Source: Thermococcus sp. (GTDB lineage: Archaea > Methanobacteriota_B > Thermococci > Thermococcales > Thermococcaceae). Taken from it: DNA of 64,000 nt. Below, piece by piece: positions 34,434-42,308 of this stretch; position 1 is the first letter of the stretch, and every line of letters begins with the position of its first letter. The notes under the pieces were generated by a model. The model saw only the letters and a list, made by a program, of their open reading frames with translations, made no database searches and was not told where the DNA came from. Location of the stretch: contig NZ_JALVAO010000034.1 in NCBI RefSeq assembly GCF_027011145.1, positions 1 to 64,000 of the forward strand. Direction: 5' to 3'. The position numbers and the translations under genes are program-made.

Positions 34434-35840
34434 ATGAATGGACTGAAAAGGATAGTCTCAGCGATTTCAATCACAGTGATAGTTGTATTACTTATTTTTG
34501 GGTTAGCTGTTCCGAGGTTAAACATTAAAGTCCAAGAGCTTGGGGTTGGTGAATGTTCACTGAACAAGTTTTTGGATACGGCAAACGTGACAATAGGATG
34601 GGAAACTACACCTTACATTTTTGGAACTTCAATATACACGCTGAAGAACATAACCATGACGTTTTCAAACAATGTTTCATCAGCAAACTTGAGCGTTTTA
34701 GTTGTAATATACGGGTATAATGTCAACACTGGATCTTATCAAGAGGATGTGTTCCAATACAACGCAAGCAATATCTCGATAAAAGCTGGAGTTCCATACG
34801 TTATCAACAATACCAACACCTCGTACTCCTACTATGGTGGGGGGATAATATCAAAACCAGAGATCAAGAATTTTACAGTAATCGTAACTACTACCCCGTA
34901 TCCATGCAACAATACTCCGATAATGGTTGGTGCCCAGGGGATTGAGATAGCATCCCTAAGCTATTCCCCTCCAAGCTCTGGTGTTCTCAACATAACTATT
35001 CAAGAACAAAGTGGGTCCAACCTCTCATACTATGTCATCAATTTCACTCTTCCCGGAAACTGGTCAAAGTTATATCCTTACATAACATACCCCAACGGAA
35101 CCAGACTCTATTACTGGTATGAATACGTTCCCTCTGCCCAAAAGACATGGTTCTGGACACGTGTTAATCTGTCACCGTATCAAACATTGACACTTCAGCT
35201 TCACTATGGCAATTACACCCAGTACAATTCAACGTACGTTAATATGTCCAATGTTTTTTGGATGTTTAGTGTATCTCCATTCTCCATTTCTTCAGGCAGT
35301 TCTGTCTCGGTAGGGACGACTCTGTTTTCGCAATTTTTAAGTGCTCTCTCCTATTTTGGCTACGATGGTTATACAGTGGATATGAATGCCAATTTAAGTG
35401 CACCTTCTACTTCTGAGTATGGGCCCTATTATCTCTTCTACAACGTCACCGGCTATTTTGGGTTAACGTATCCCACAGGTATAGGAATAATTCTCTACTC
35501 GTCCCCGTTATATCGTGTTGACTGGGTTCTTTCATTTTTTGGTAGCTTGGTCGTATACCGGGTAATATCATACCCAACGTTGCCCGTCGGAACCATAGCC
35601 CAGTATGAACTTACTATAACGTCATCAGGAAATGTAACGCTTACTGCAAATCTAAACGAGGTTGCTAACGATAGACTTTCACAGGCATCGTACCGCAACG
35701 ACTTTGTGATTGGTCAAGGTATAGGCACTAGCTATTACGAATGGATTGGATTTAGACCCTACAAGAGTCCTCCTCCTAATGTGACCATAACTAGCATTCA
35801 AACCGGCGAGTACTCATTCACTGTTTACTTCCGTCCCTGA
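34434..35840 (+). CDS. Secreted/membrane-anchored glycoprotein-like protein with DUF2341-like domain
   Basis: A 468-residue protein with an N-terminal hydrophobic helix (about residues 8-27) acting as signal or anchor. The rest is extracellular in character: rich in Tyr, Ser, Thr and Asn, with many N-X-S/T glycosylation sites. Residues about 220-275 (WYEYVPSAQKTWFWTRVNLSP, then LTLQLHYGNYT) resemble DUF2341, a lectin-like domain of archaeal surface proteins. Base composition is clearly more AT-rich than the neighbours, so transfer or fast evolution is likely. The ribosome binding site is weak. Ligand unknown. Confidence 0.6.
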   Translation: MNGLKRIVSAISITVIVVLLIFGLAVPRLNIKVQELGVGECSLNKFLDTANVTIGWETTPYIFGTSIYTLKNITMTFSNNVSSANLSVLVVIYGYNVNTGSYQEDVFQYNASNISIKAGVPYVINNTNTSYSYYGGGIISKPEIKNFTVIVTTTPYPCNNTPIMVGAQGIEIASLSYSPPSSGVLNITIQEQSGSNLSYYVINFTLPGNWSKLYPYITYPNGTRLYYWYEYVPSAQKTWFWTRVNLSPYQTLTLQLHYGNYTQYNSTYVNMSNVFWMFSVSPFSISSGSSVSVGTTLFSQFLSALSYFGYDGYTVDMNANLSAPSTSEYGPYYLFYNVTGYFGLTYPTGIGIILYSSPLYRVDWVLSFFGSLVVYRVISYPTLPVGTIAQYELTITSSGNVTLTANLNEVANDRLSQASYRNDFVIGQGIGTSYYEWIGFRPYKSPPPNVTITSIQTGEYSFTVYFRP

Positions 35841-36745
35841 TACCACTCCACAGTCTTCTTTAGCCCCTCTTCCAGCGAGAACGCGGGCTCGAAGCCAAGC
35901 TTTTTAATTTCACTTATGTCTGCTACGCTTCTCCTTATATCCCCCGGCCTGGGCTTGTCAAAGACTATAGAGCTCGTCGTTCCGGTTATTTCAATGATCT
36001 TCATGGCAAGTTCCAGAATCGTTGTTTCCCTTCCCGTTGCGACGTTGAAGACCTTCCCGTTGGCACGTTTGCTCTCCGCAACGAGGAGGTTGGCCCTAAC
36101 GACGTCCTTCACGTAGATGAAATCCCTTGTCTGCTTGCCGTCCCCAAAAATCACGAGGGGCTCTCCCGCCAATGCTCTGTTAATGAAGATGCTTATCACT
36201 CCCGCGTACTGGTTGAAGCTCTGCCTCGGGCCGAACACGTTGAAGTAGCGGAGCGAGACAACGGGTAAACCGTAGAGTTCGTGGTAGACCCTCAGGTATT
36301 CCTCTGCGATAGCTTTTGTTACCCCGTAGGGCGAGAGAGGTCTCGGCCTCTCGGTTTCCTTGAGCGGAAGGTTTGGATTATCCCCGTACACGGCGGCAGA
36401 AGAAGCGAATATCAGCTTTCCGTGTCCCTCAAGGAGGGCCTTGAGAACGTTGAGCGTTCCCAAGACGTTTACCTCCTCCGTAAAAACCGGGTCTCGGATG
36501 CTTTCAACGACACTAACCTGGGCCGCCTCGTGAAAGATGTAGTCGGCGTTGCTTATCAGCTCCGCTATCGCGCTGTAGTCCCGGATATCGGCCTTTATCA
36601 GCTTCGCCCCGGGCGGGACGTTTTCCTCCTTTCCAGTGTAGAGGTTGTCTATCACGATAACCTCGTTGTCCTTGACGAGCTCCCAGGCTATATGAGAGCC
36701 TATGAATCCCGCTCCACCGGTAACGACGATAAGCTTGTTCCTCAT
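35825..36745 (-). CDS. NAD-dependent sugar epimerase/dehydratase (GalE-like)
   Basis: A 306-residue extended short-chain dehydrogenase: VTGGAGFIGSHIAWEL (residues 8-23) binds NAD; SSAAVYGDN and the catalytic Y-X3-K in SPYGVTKAIAEEYL near 145 follow, with RYFNVFGPRQ and the C-terminal GDIRRSVAD region. Most like UDP-glucose 4-epimerase, but related epimerases cannot be excluded. It supplies sugar nucleotides for glycans. ATG 36745. Its 3' end overlaps the convergent secreted-protein gene by 16 bases. Confidence 0.87.
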   Translation of the reverse strand: MRNKLIVVTGGAGFIGSHIAWELVKDNEVIVIDNLYTGKEENVPPGAKLIKADIRDYSAIAELISNADYIFHEAAQVSVVESIRDPVFTEEVNVLGTLNVLKALLEGHGKLIFASSAAVYGDNPNLPLKETERPRPLSPYGVTKAIAEEYLRVYHELYGLPVVSLRYFNVFGPRQSFNQYAGVISIFINRALAGEPLVIFGDGKQTRDFIYVKDVVRANLLVAESKRANGKVFNVATGRETTILELAMKIIEITGTTSSIVFDKPRPGDIRRSVADISEIKKLGFEPAFSLEEGLKKTVEWYQGRK

Positions 36746-36795
36746 GGTCAACCCCTGGGGAGTAGTGACACGCCCTTTAAGTCTCTTTCTCCAGA

Positions 36796-37065
36796 TTAAC
36801 TCCTCCTTAATTTCACAGCCCTCATTAGGTCCTCCTTCGTTAGGGATTTTTCGTAAAGACCTGAGTATGCGTTGAGAATGTCTTCTATTATCAAAAACAG
36901 CTTTTCAAGTGTATCTTTGCTTCTGTTCCACGGTATAGCATATCGGAATTCCATTATTTCTGCGAGCTCATCGAGTGTTATCTCAACTAAGATTTTTCCT
37001 TCGGGAAATTCTACTAGGAGCAGTTTCTCCTTTCCAAGAACAACCTTAACATCAGAAGTTATCAT
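36796..37065 (-). CDS. Hypothetical protein, 89 residues
   Basis: A small mostly helical protein after a short beta part: VKVVLGKEKLLLVEFPEGKI, then ITLDELAEIMEFRYAIPWN and a longer amphipathic helix SKDTLEKLFLIIEDILNAY. No family recognised. ATGs at 37065 and 37071 and GTG at 37074 are possible starts; 37065 is used. It sits between the epimerase and purA. Weak support: length, plausible composition and an AT-rich promoter-like stretch upstream. Confidence 0.5.
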   Translation of the reverse strand: MITSDVKVVLGKEKLLLVEFPEGKILVEITLDELAEIMEFRYAIPWNRSKDTLEKLFLIIEDILNAYSGLYEKSLTKEDLMRAVKLRRS

Positions 37066-37219
37066 GGGCATCACAATACGGAGTTCGTCATTGATGTACT
37101 TTAAAGTTGTGCTTCATACGGTTTTAAATTTTTGAACGTTCCTCGAGATTATTCACATGTATATGCCTACTTAGAAACAGTTAAAAACATCTTCTTAACT
37201 TAAACATTGGTAAGGGGAC

Positions 37220-38239
37220 ATGCCGAGCTACATCGTTGTTGGCGGTCAATGGGGAGACGAGGGGAAGGGTGCAATCATAGCCTATCTTGCCCTGAGAGAT
37301 GAACCTGAGGTAATAGCTCGTGGCGGTGTCGGGACGAACGCCGGACACAGCGTTTTTATCAACGGAAAGAGATACGCGGTCAGACAGCTCCCGACGGGTT
37401 TTATGCAGACCAAGGCGAGGCTTCTCGTCGGAGCCGGCGTCCTCGTTGACCCCGAAGTGTTCTTCCACGAGCTCGAACATCTCAGGGACTTCGACGTCGC
37501 TCAAAGAGTTGGTATAGACTATCGCTGTGCGATAATCGAGGAGAAGCACAAACAACTCGATCGCTCCAGCAGTCACCTCCACGATAAAATAGGCACCACC
37601 GGAAGCGGTTGCGGGCCGGCCAACGCGGACAGGGTCATGAGAAGGGCCAAGCTCGCGAGGGACATTAAGGAACTCGAGCCCTATCTTACGGACGTTGCAG
37701 CTGAGGTCAACGACGCTTTGGACGAGGGCAAGCTCGTTCTTATCGAGGGAACGCAGGGCTTTGGACTGAGCCTCTACTACGGGACGTACCCCTACGTTAC
37801 CTCAAAGGACACCACGGCCTCCGCCATAGCAAGCGACGTTGGAATAGGTCCAACGAGGGTTGACGACGTCATAGTCGTCTTCAAGAGTTTCCCGACGCGC
37901 GTTGGAGCCGGACCGTTCCCAACTGAGATGAGTCAGGAAGAGGCTGAAAAGCTCGGACTCGTTGAGTACGGAACCGTGACTGGGAGAAGGAGAAGAGTGG
38001 GCTGGTTCGACTTCGATTTCGCGCGCTACTCTGCTAAGCTAAACGGGGCAACGATGCTGGCTTTGACGATGCTCGACAAATACGACAGAGACGCCTTCGG
38101 CATAACCGATTATGAGGAGTTGCCAAGAAAGGCGAAGGAGTTCGTGGAGGAAATAGAGGAGAGGGTTGGAGTGCCCGTTGCCCTCATAAAGACCGGGCCG
38201 GAGCTGGAGCACATAATAGACAGGAGGGAAAACATCTAA
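37220..38239 (+). CDS. purA: Adenylosuccinate synthase
   Basis: A 339-residue PurA that joins IMP and aspartate with GTP to adenylosuccinate on the way to [13 protein letters not shown] (residues 8-17) is the phosphate-binding loop, [12 protein letters not shown] contains the catalytic histidine, and [14 protein letters not shown] and [14 protein letters not shown] follow. About 90 residues shorter than bacterial PurA, as is normal in Thermococcales. ATG follows a ggtaagggg ribosome binding site. Its end overlaps the convergent lipase gene by 4 bases. Confidence 0.96.
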   Translation: MPSYIVVGGQWGDEGKGAIIAYLALRDEPEVIARGGVGTNAGHSVFINGKRYAVRQLPTGFMQTKARLLVGAGVLVDPEVFFHELEHLRDFDVAQRVGIDYRCAIIEEKHKQLDRSSSHLHDKIGTTGSGCGPANADRVMRRAKLARDIKELEPYLTDVAAEVNDALDEGKLVLIEGTQGFGLSLYYGTYPYVTSKDTTASAIASDVGIGPTRVDDVIVVFKSFPTRVGAGPFPTEMSQEEAEKLGLVEYGTVTGRRRRVGWFDFDFARYSAKLNGATMLALTMLDKYDRDAFGITDYEELPRKAKEFVEEIEERVGVPVALIKTGPELEHIIDRRENI

Positions 38240-39012
38240 CCAGAGTGCTCCAGCAACCACTCAACAACCGTTCTGTGAAAATCATCTCCCCACTCCGGGT
38301 CCTCGAATATCTCGTGGTAAGCCCCCGGAAACTCCTTCAGCGTCTTGTCCTTGACCTTTAGCCTATCAAAGAGCCTTTTAGCTCCTTCTGGCGGGGTTAT
38401 CACATCGCCTGTCCCCACAAGAAGGAGAACCGGGACTTTTATCCTGTCGGCTTCCAAGTGGGCCAGTTCCATGTTGACGAATATGCTCCTGCCGAGCTTT
38501 GCCGAAATCCTATCGTGGACCAGAGGGTCCTCCACGTACCTCCTCACGGCGTCCCTGTTTCTGGAGAGGAGTTCCGGCCTTATGCCGTTGGACAGCGTTA
38601 TTCCCGGTGCAATCTTCCCGAGGAACTTTGCCAAGGCGACCATAAAGCCCGGCGTTTCGGGGCTCTTCGCGAGGGCAGGTGATGAAGCGACTATGCCCTT
38701 TATCCTATTGCTCCTCGTCTCTGCGTAGCGGATAACTGTTAGACCGCCGAGGCTGTGGCCAAAGATGAAGGGCTCCTCCCCTATTTCCTCGATTATGGAG
38801 TCGATTATCTCCAGTGTTTCCTCAATGCTCGCGTGCCCCCTTTTGCCGGGGCTCTTCCCGTGTCCCGGCCAGTCGAAGGTGTAAACGGCAAAACCAGCCT
38901 CGTTCAGCATTCCTATCAGCTTTCCGTAGCGACCGCTGTGCTCGCCGAGGCCGTGCACCAAAACGACCCAGCCCCTGTCGGGCGTTCCGAATTTGGCCCG
39001 GTAAACATCCAT
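38236..39012 (-). CDS. Alpha/beta hydrolase (monoacylglycerol lipase-like)
   Basis: A 258-residue serine hydrolase. [15 protein letters not shown] (oxyanion region), [15 protein letters not shown], the nucleophile elbow GHSLGGL near residue 94, the acid in GTGDVITP near 205, and the histidine in YHEIFED near 237 make up the triad. The [10 protein letters not shown] signature is typical of monoglyceride lipases. Substrate may be a medium-chain ester. ATG 39012 after gggttgaaa; an in-frame TTG lies two codons upstream. It starts 2 bases after the end of the VapC-like gene. Confidence 0.85.
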   Translation of the reverse strand: MDVYRAKFGTPDRGWVVLVHGLGEHSGRYGKLIGMLNEAGFAVYTFDWPGHGKSPGKRGHASIEETLEIIDSIIEEIGEEPFIFGHSLGGLTVIRYAETRSNRIKGIVASSPALAKSPETPGFMVALAKFLGKIAPGITLSNGIRPELLSRNRDAVRRYVEDPLVHDRISAKLGRSIFVNMELAHLEADRIKVPVLLLVGTGDVITPPEGAKRLFDRLKVKDKTLKEFPGAYHEIFEDPEWGDDFHRTVVEWLLEHSG

Positions 39013-39014
39013 TT

Positions 39015-39419
39015 TCAACCCTCCAGCCAGAGCCTCTTGAGGGGGAGCCCGTCAAAGTCCTCATTCTCACTCACTATCGCCTGAAGGCCGTTGTTCTGGA
39101 TTACGGCGATGTGGAGGGCATCGGAAGGGCGGAGTTTGTATTTGAGAATGATTTCCCTGGCTGTGAGGTAGTCGAAAACTGTCAGGGGCAACACCTCCAC
39201 ATAGGGCAGAATCTTCTCGTCTATGAACTCTATTGAAGTCCTGTAAGGAACTCTGTACTTCCTCTTTGCAACGTGGATTGTCTCGTCAAGAACCAGCGGG
39301 CTCGTGTAGAGGGAGTGATTTTCCACGAGTTCCGCGTAGAATTCTACAATTTTTCTATCTTCTCCGGGGGTTTTGGTAAGCAGGTAAACGAAGAGATTGG
39401 CGTCAAGGAACAGCTTCAT
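39015..39419 (-). CDS. VapC-like PIN-domain toxin, second locus
   Basis: A 134-residue PIN RNase with D6 in KLFLDANLFVYLL, the glutamate in LVLDETIHVAKRK, the aspartate in RPSDALHIAV near 97, and acidic residues in SENEDFDGLPL near the end. ATG 39419 overlaps the antitoxin gene by 17 bases. The lipase gene follows 2 bases downstream. Target RNA unknown. Confidence 0.88.
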   Translation of the reverse strand: MKLFLDANLFVYLLTKTPGEDRKIVEFYAELVENHSLYTSPLVLDETIHVAKRKYRVPYRTSIEFIDEKILPYVEVLPLTVFDYLTAREIILKYKLRPSDALHIAVIQNNGLQAIVSENEDFDGLPLKRLWLEG

Positions 39420-39690
39420 CCCCAATCCCCCAGACTTCGTCGAATTCATCTTCAAGGCTTACGTTCTTCAGTTCCCCTAGTTTGGCTGGTTTTCCCGTCG
39501 CGTTCTTTCTTTTCCATTCAAGAAGCTCCCTTATGAGGTCCTCTTTGCTTTTCTTCGGCAGTATGATGAGTCCTTTCTCCGTCGGCTCGACGATAACCTC
39601 ACCGCCCTCCTTTATGCCGTACGCTTCTCTAAAGACCTTGGGGATGACTATCTGGCCCTTCGGCCCGACCTTCAGGCGGATACTAACCAC
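39403..39690 (-). CDS. AbrB-type VapB antitoxin
   Basis: A 95-residue antitoxin with an AbrB/SpoVT swapped-hairpin domain: RLKVGPKGQIVIPKVFREAYG (two parts), GGEVIVEPTEKGLIILPK. The acidic C-terminal part (LKNVSLEDEFDEVWGIGD) should wrap around the toxin. GTG 39690 is the likely start because ggtgat lies before it; upstream in-frame residues overlap the promoter region. First gene of the vapBC pair. Confidence 0.85.
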   Translation of the reverse strand: MVSIRLKVGPKGQIVIPKVFREAYGIKEGGEVIVEPTEKGLIILPKKSKEDLIRELLEWKRKNATGKPAKLGELKNVSLEDEFDEVWGIGDEAVP

Positions 39691-39748
39691 TGGTATCACC
39701 AAGTATAACTGGTAGTTCAACCGATAAAAAGGTTATGAAGAAAGGGAA

Positions 39749-40405
39749 TCAGGAAGAAAATGGGCTCTCCTTTATCTCCCTGTTGGTGAACTCGACTATC
39801 TTCCTCACGCTCTCCTCTATTGTCTCAGGCTCTGGCTTCATGAGGACGTAGAAGACGTTGGTCTTTGGTGTCAAAGCCACGTGCTTGACGTTATGTGACT
39901 TCGGAAGGCTTTCCAGAAGGGATTTAAGCTTATCCAGATCCCTTCTCTTCTCGAAGAGGGCTTCGTACTTTTTGCCCGCTATCTCCACTTCCTCCCTTTG
40001 GAGGAGCGGCTCGTTCTCTATCTTGGGCTTAAGCCTGTAGTAGCCCTTCTGGATGAGATGGGCCTCGCGCTTTATCTGGGCAAAGGGCCTTACGACAATG
40101 TAGAGCTTATCGTGCCTGCTTGTCAGGAGAGCAATAGGAAAGTAGAGAAGGCTGTGCCTGGGGAGAAGCGTGAGTGTGTACTCAAATCTCCTCACGTTGT
40201 CCCTGTTTATCTTGTAGTTTGCCCTGAAGCCTATGTAGCCCCCAAGCCAAACGTAGTCCTTGTCCTCTGGTTTCACTATCTCCTCTATCTTTTTCAGATA
40301 GAATTCCATCAGCTGGAGGTTAAGCTTTCTGCCCTTGTAGAACTGTATCGAAGTTAGCGCGGCTATAACCATTATCGCCAGCAACAGACCTGAAGTCAGC
40401 TCCAT
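39749..40405 (-). CDS. Membrane-anchored protein of the Get3-like operon
   Basis: A 218-residue protein with one N-terminal hydrophobic helix (about residues 5-20) and then FYKGRKLNLQLMEFYLKKIEEI, so the bulk should face the cytoplasm as a tail behind a signal-anchor. The remainder is mixed with many Lys/Arg and ends in PFSS. No family recognised. It starts 2 bases after the MIP18-like gene and ends the five-gene operon. Possible role: membrane receptor for the ATPase; this is inference only. Confidence 0.65.
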   Translation of the reverse strand: MELTSGLLLAIMVIAALTSIQFYKGRKLNLQLMEFYLKKIEEIVKPEDKDYVWLGGYIGFRANYKINRDNVRRFEYTLTLLPRHSLLYFPIALLTSRHDKLYIVVRPFAQIKREAHLIQKGYYRLKPKIENEPLLQREEVEIAGKKYEALFEKRRDLDKLKSLLESLPKSHNVKHVALTPKTNVFYVLMKPEPETIEESVRKIVEFTNREIKESPFSS

Positions 40406-40407
40406 TA

Positions 40408-40710
40408 TTAGACCTCCTCCTCAATCGGATAATACCTCTGGAGAGAGGTATCGTCGATTATTTCAAAGTACCCGAGCTTATCCTCTAAAACCTTTGCCAT
40501 GTCCTTGATTATCCTAGCCTGAACCGCCCAGTTGACGGCCATTGCAAAGGGATGGGCCGGGGTATACCTTAGGAACGCAACGTATATTCTCACTGTCCTA
40601 TCTTCCTCGTCTATCTCAACCTTGCTGACAAGCCCTTCACTGACTATGTCCATGTTGGTTATAGGATTTTTCACTTTTTTGAGCAGTTCAAGTATCTCCT
40701 CCTCCCTCAA
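40408..40710 (-). CDS. MIP18/DUF59-like protein
   Basis: A 100-residue protein like the MIP18/PaaD/SufT family that supports Fe-S cluster assembly: EILELLKKVKNPITNMDIVSEGLVSKVEID, read in two blocks, gives the family start, followed by VRIYVAFL and a helix with VNWAVQARIIKDMAKVL. TTG 40710 is the only good start and lies 23 bases inside the ATPase gene, with gggggttt upstream. It lacks the usual cysteine, so a direct cluster role is doubtful. Fourth gene of the operon. Confidence 0.7.
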   Translation of the reverse strand: MREEEILELLKKVKNPITNMDIVSEGLVSKVEIDEEDRTVRIYVAFLRYTPAHPFAMAVNWAVQARIIKDMAKVLEDKLGYFEIIDDTSLQRYYPIEEEV

Positions 40711-41692
40711 GTATCAAACCCCCGATCTTCCTGAGCCACTCGATTCCCCTAGGCTCCTCCGAAAACATTGGTACTTTTATGACCCTAACTCCCGGAAACT
40801 CCTTTTCGATCTCTTTGAGAACTTTGTGCTGGGCCTCAAGCTTTACTTTGATCTCTGGTATTTCCCTCTCTACAGTTATCACCTTGTTGACAACTATGAG
40901 GTTGAAGGGAACCTTGAACTTCTTCAGGCTCTCGTAGGCTCTTTTAGTCTCGTAGAGCGGAAGCATTTCAGGGTTCATAATTGCAACGACGCTCGTTTTG
41001 TCTGGATCTGTGATGACCTTTTCAACGAACTCAATTTCCTCTTTGTAGGCTTTAAGCTCCTTCATAACGGGATCTTCTTCCTCGTCCTTTGGAAGGGTGA
41101 ACTCCTGCCCTTCAAGGACGAACTTCTGATCGCCTTTTATTTTGGCTATCATCCTCCTCCTTTCGAGTATCTTCCGCCTGATTTCCATAAGTTTCTCGGT
41201 CCATATCAAGGAGATCTTCGGCAAGGCCAGAACACGGAGGGTCAAACCGGTTGGGGGAGTATCAAAGACTATAACGTCCCACTCCTTTCCCTTGAGAAGG
41301 ATGTTCCTTATCGCTTCAAGCGTCGCGTACTCCTCGATTCCCGGCGAATAGCTGAGGACTTCGAAATACTTCTCAAGGTTTATAACGGTGAGATAGCGGT
41401 ACATGTTCTTCAGGTTGTCCTCAAGGTGCTTGAGGTAGCTTTTTATAAGCTTCTCCATGTCGAGTTCACTCGCGTAGAGGTTTTCGCCGAGCTGTTTGGG
41501 AATATCGCTGAGCTTCTCCATGAAGACATCGCCAAGGTTGTGGGCGGGATCTAGAGACACTATGAGAGTTTTGTAGCCTCTCTCAGCCAAGGCTGTTGCG
41601 AGGGAGGCACTTGTTGTCGTTTTTCCAACGCCGCCTTTTCCTATGACGAATATCACCCTAAAATCCTTCTTGGGCGTCAAAAACTCGTCCAT
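40688..41692 (-). CDS. Get3/ArsA-family ATPase
   Basis: A 334-residue SIMIBI ATPase. The deviant Walker A GKGGVGKTTTSASLATALA starts near residue 18; SLDPAHNLGDVF is the switch I region and VFDTPPTGLTLRVLALP near 145 is switch II, as in Get3 (DTAPTGHTLR). A helical insert (about 190-230) and the C-terminal RGIEWLRKIGGLI follow. It lacks the CXXC zinc site of fungal Get3 and the arsenite cysteines of ArsA, and is a single half. Get3 targets tail-anchored proteins; here the cargo is unknown. ATG 41692 after GGTGGTG. Confidence 0.85.
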   Translation of the reverse strand: MDEFLTPKKDFRVIFVIGKGGVGKTTTSASLATALAERGYKTLIVSLDPAHNLGDVFMEKLSDIPKQLGENLYASELDMEKLIKSYLKHLEDNLKNMYRYLTVINLEKYFEVLSYSPGIEEYATLEAIRNILLKGKEWDVIVFDTPPTGLTLRVLALPKISLIWTEKLMEIRRKILERRRMIAKIKGDQKFVLEGQEFTLPKDEEEDPVMKELKAYKEEIEFVEKVITDPDKTSVVAIMNPEMLPLYETKRAYESLKKFKVPFNLIVVNKVITVEREIPEIKVKLEAQHKVLKEIEKEFPGVRVIKVPMFSEEPRGIEWLRKIGGLILEGGGDT

Positions 41693-41702
41693 CACCACCA
41701 CC

Positions 41703-41981
41703 TCAGTCTATGTCGAACATTCCGGCTATTTCACCAAAGATGTCGTCCATATCAACAGCCCTCTGCTGCATAACGTACATCTCCCTAACCATGTGGAGCA
41801 TCAGGCGAACGACAAGGGTAGTGGGAGGGCTTGGAATACCGATAAAGGACCCCATGAGAATTAAAGCGAAGACGTTTTCGAGTTCTCTCTCTTCGAACTC
41901 AATATACTCAGTTGATTGGTCCTTGAAGGATTCTCCAAAACCCTTCAGGAAGGCCTTTATACCTTCAATGATTTTTTTCAT
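41703..41981 (-). CDS. Small operon protein B, paralogue of protein A
   Basis: A 92-residue protein, N-terminal KKIIEGIKAFLKGFGESFKD helix, then the conserved core ELENVFALILMGSFIGIPSPP and VRLMLHMVREMYVMQQRA. It is a clear paralogue of the gene just upstream (same core ELEN-FALIL-G--IG-P-PP and VRE-YVMQ). ATG 41981 follows ggggtgtgagag. It lies 10 bases before the Get3-like ATPase start, in the same operon. Function unknown; the hydrophobic helices hint at a membrane or a ligand-binding cap. Confidence 0.75.
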   Translation of the reverse strand: MKKIIEGIKAFLKGFGESFKDQSTEYIEFEERELENVFALILMGSFIGIPSPPTTLVVRLMLHMVREMYVMQQRAVDMDDIFGEIAGMFDID

Positions 41982-41984
41982 CTC

Positions 41985-42272
41985 TCACACCCCGATCCAT
42001 CCCGTTTTAAACGTCACTTCCTTATCGGCCTTTTCCTGCATCACGTAAAGCTCCCTGACAACATATGGAAGCAGTCGAAAGCTTATTTCCGTGGGCGGAT
42101 TTGGAAGGCCGATGTAGTCCCCAAACAGGATGAGCGCGAAAATATTTTCGAGTTCTTCCTCCTCCCATTTGATCCCCTGAAGATAGTACAGCTCAAATCC
42201 CTTATGAAACTCCCAGAGGAATGTCAGCGGGAGTTTTAGCTTTGAAAAAACTTCCTTGAGCAGTTCCCTCAT
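41985..42272 (-). CDS. Small operon protein A, paralogue of protein B
   Basis: A 95-residue protein, first gene of the operon. It starts MRELLKEVFSKLKLPLTFLW and contains the core ELENIFALILFGDYIGLPNPP followed by FRLLPYVVRELYVMQEKA. The pair A/B is separated by 3 bases, so an old tandem duplication is likely and the two may form a heterodimer. No named family recognised; the conserved PP after the hydrophobic helix is striking. Confidence 0.75.
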   Translation of the reverse strand: MRELLKEVFSKLKLPLTFLWEFHKGFELYYLQGIKWEEEELENIFALILFGDYIGLPNPPTEISFRLLPYVVRELYVMQEKADKEVTFKTGWIGV

Positions 42273-42308
42273 ACCATCGCCCCTAAAAAATGATAAATGG
42301 AAAGGAGT

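Noticed and set aside
40532-41554. 340-codon open frame antisense to the Get3-like ATPase gene
   Set aside because: Long, but the opposite strand has clear P-loop and switch motifs; this frame has none.
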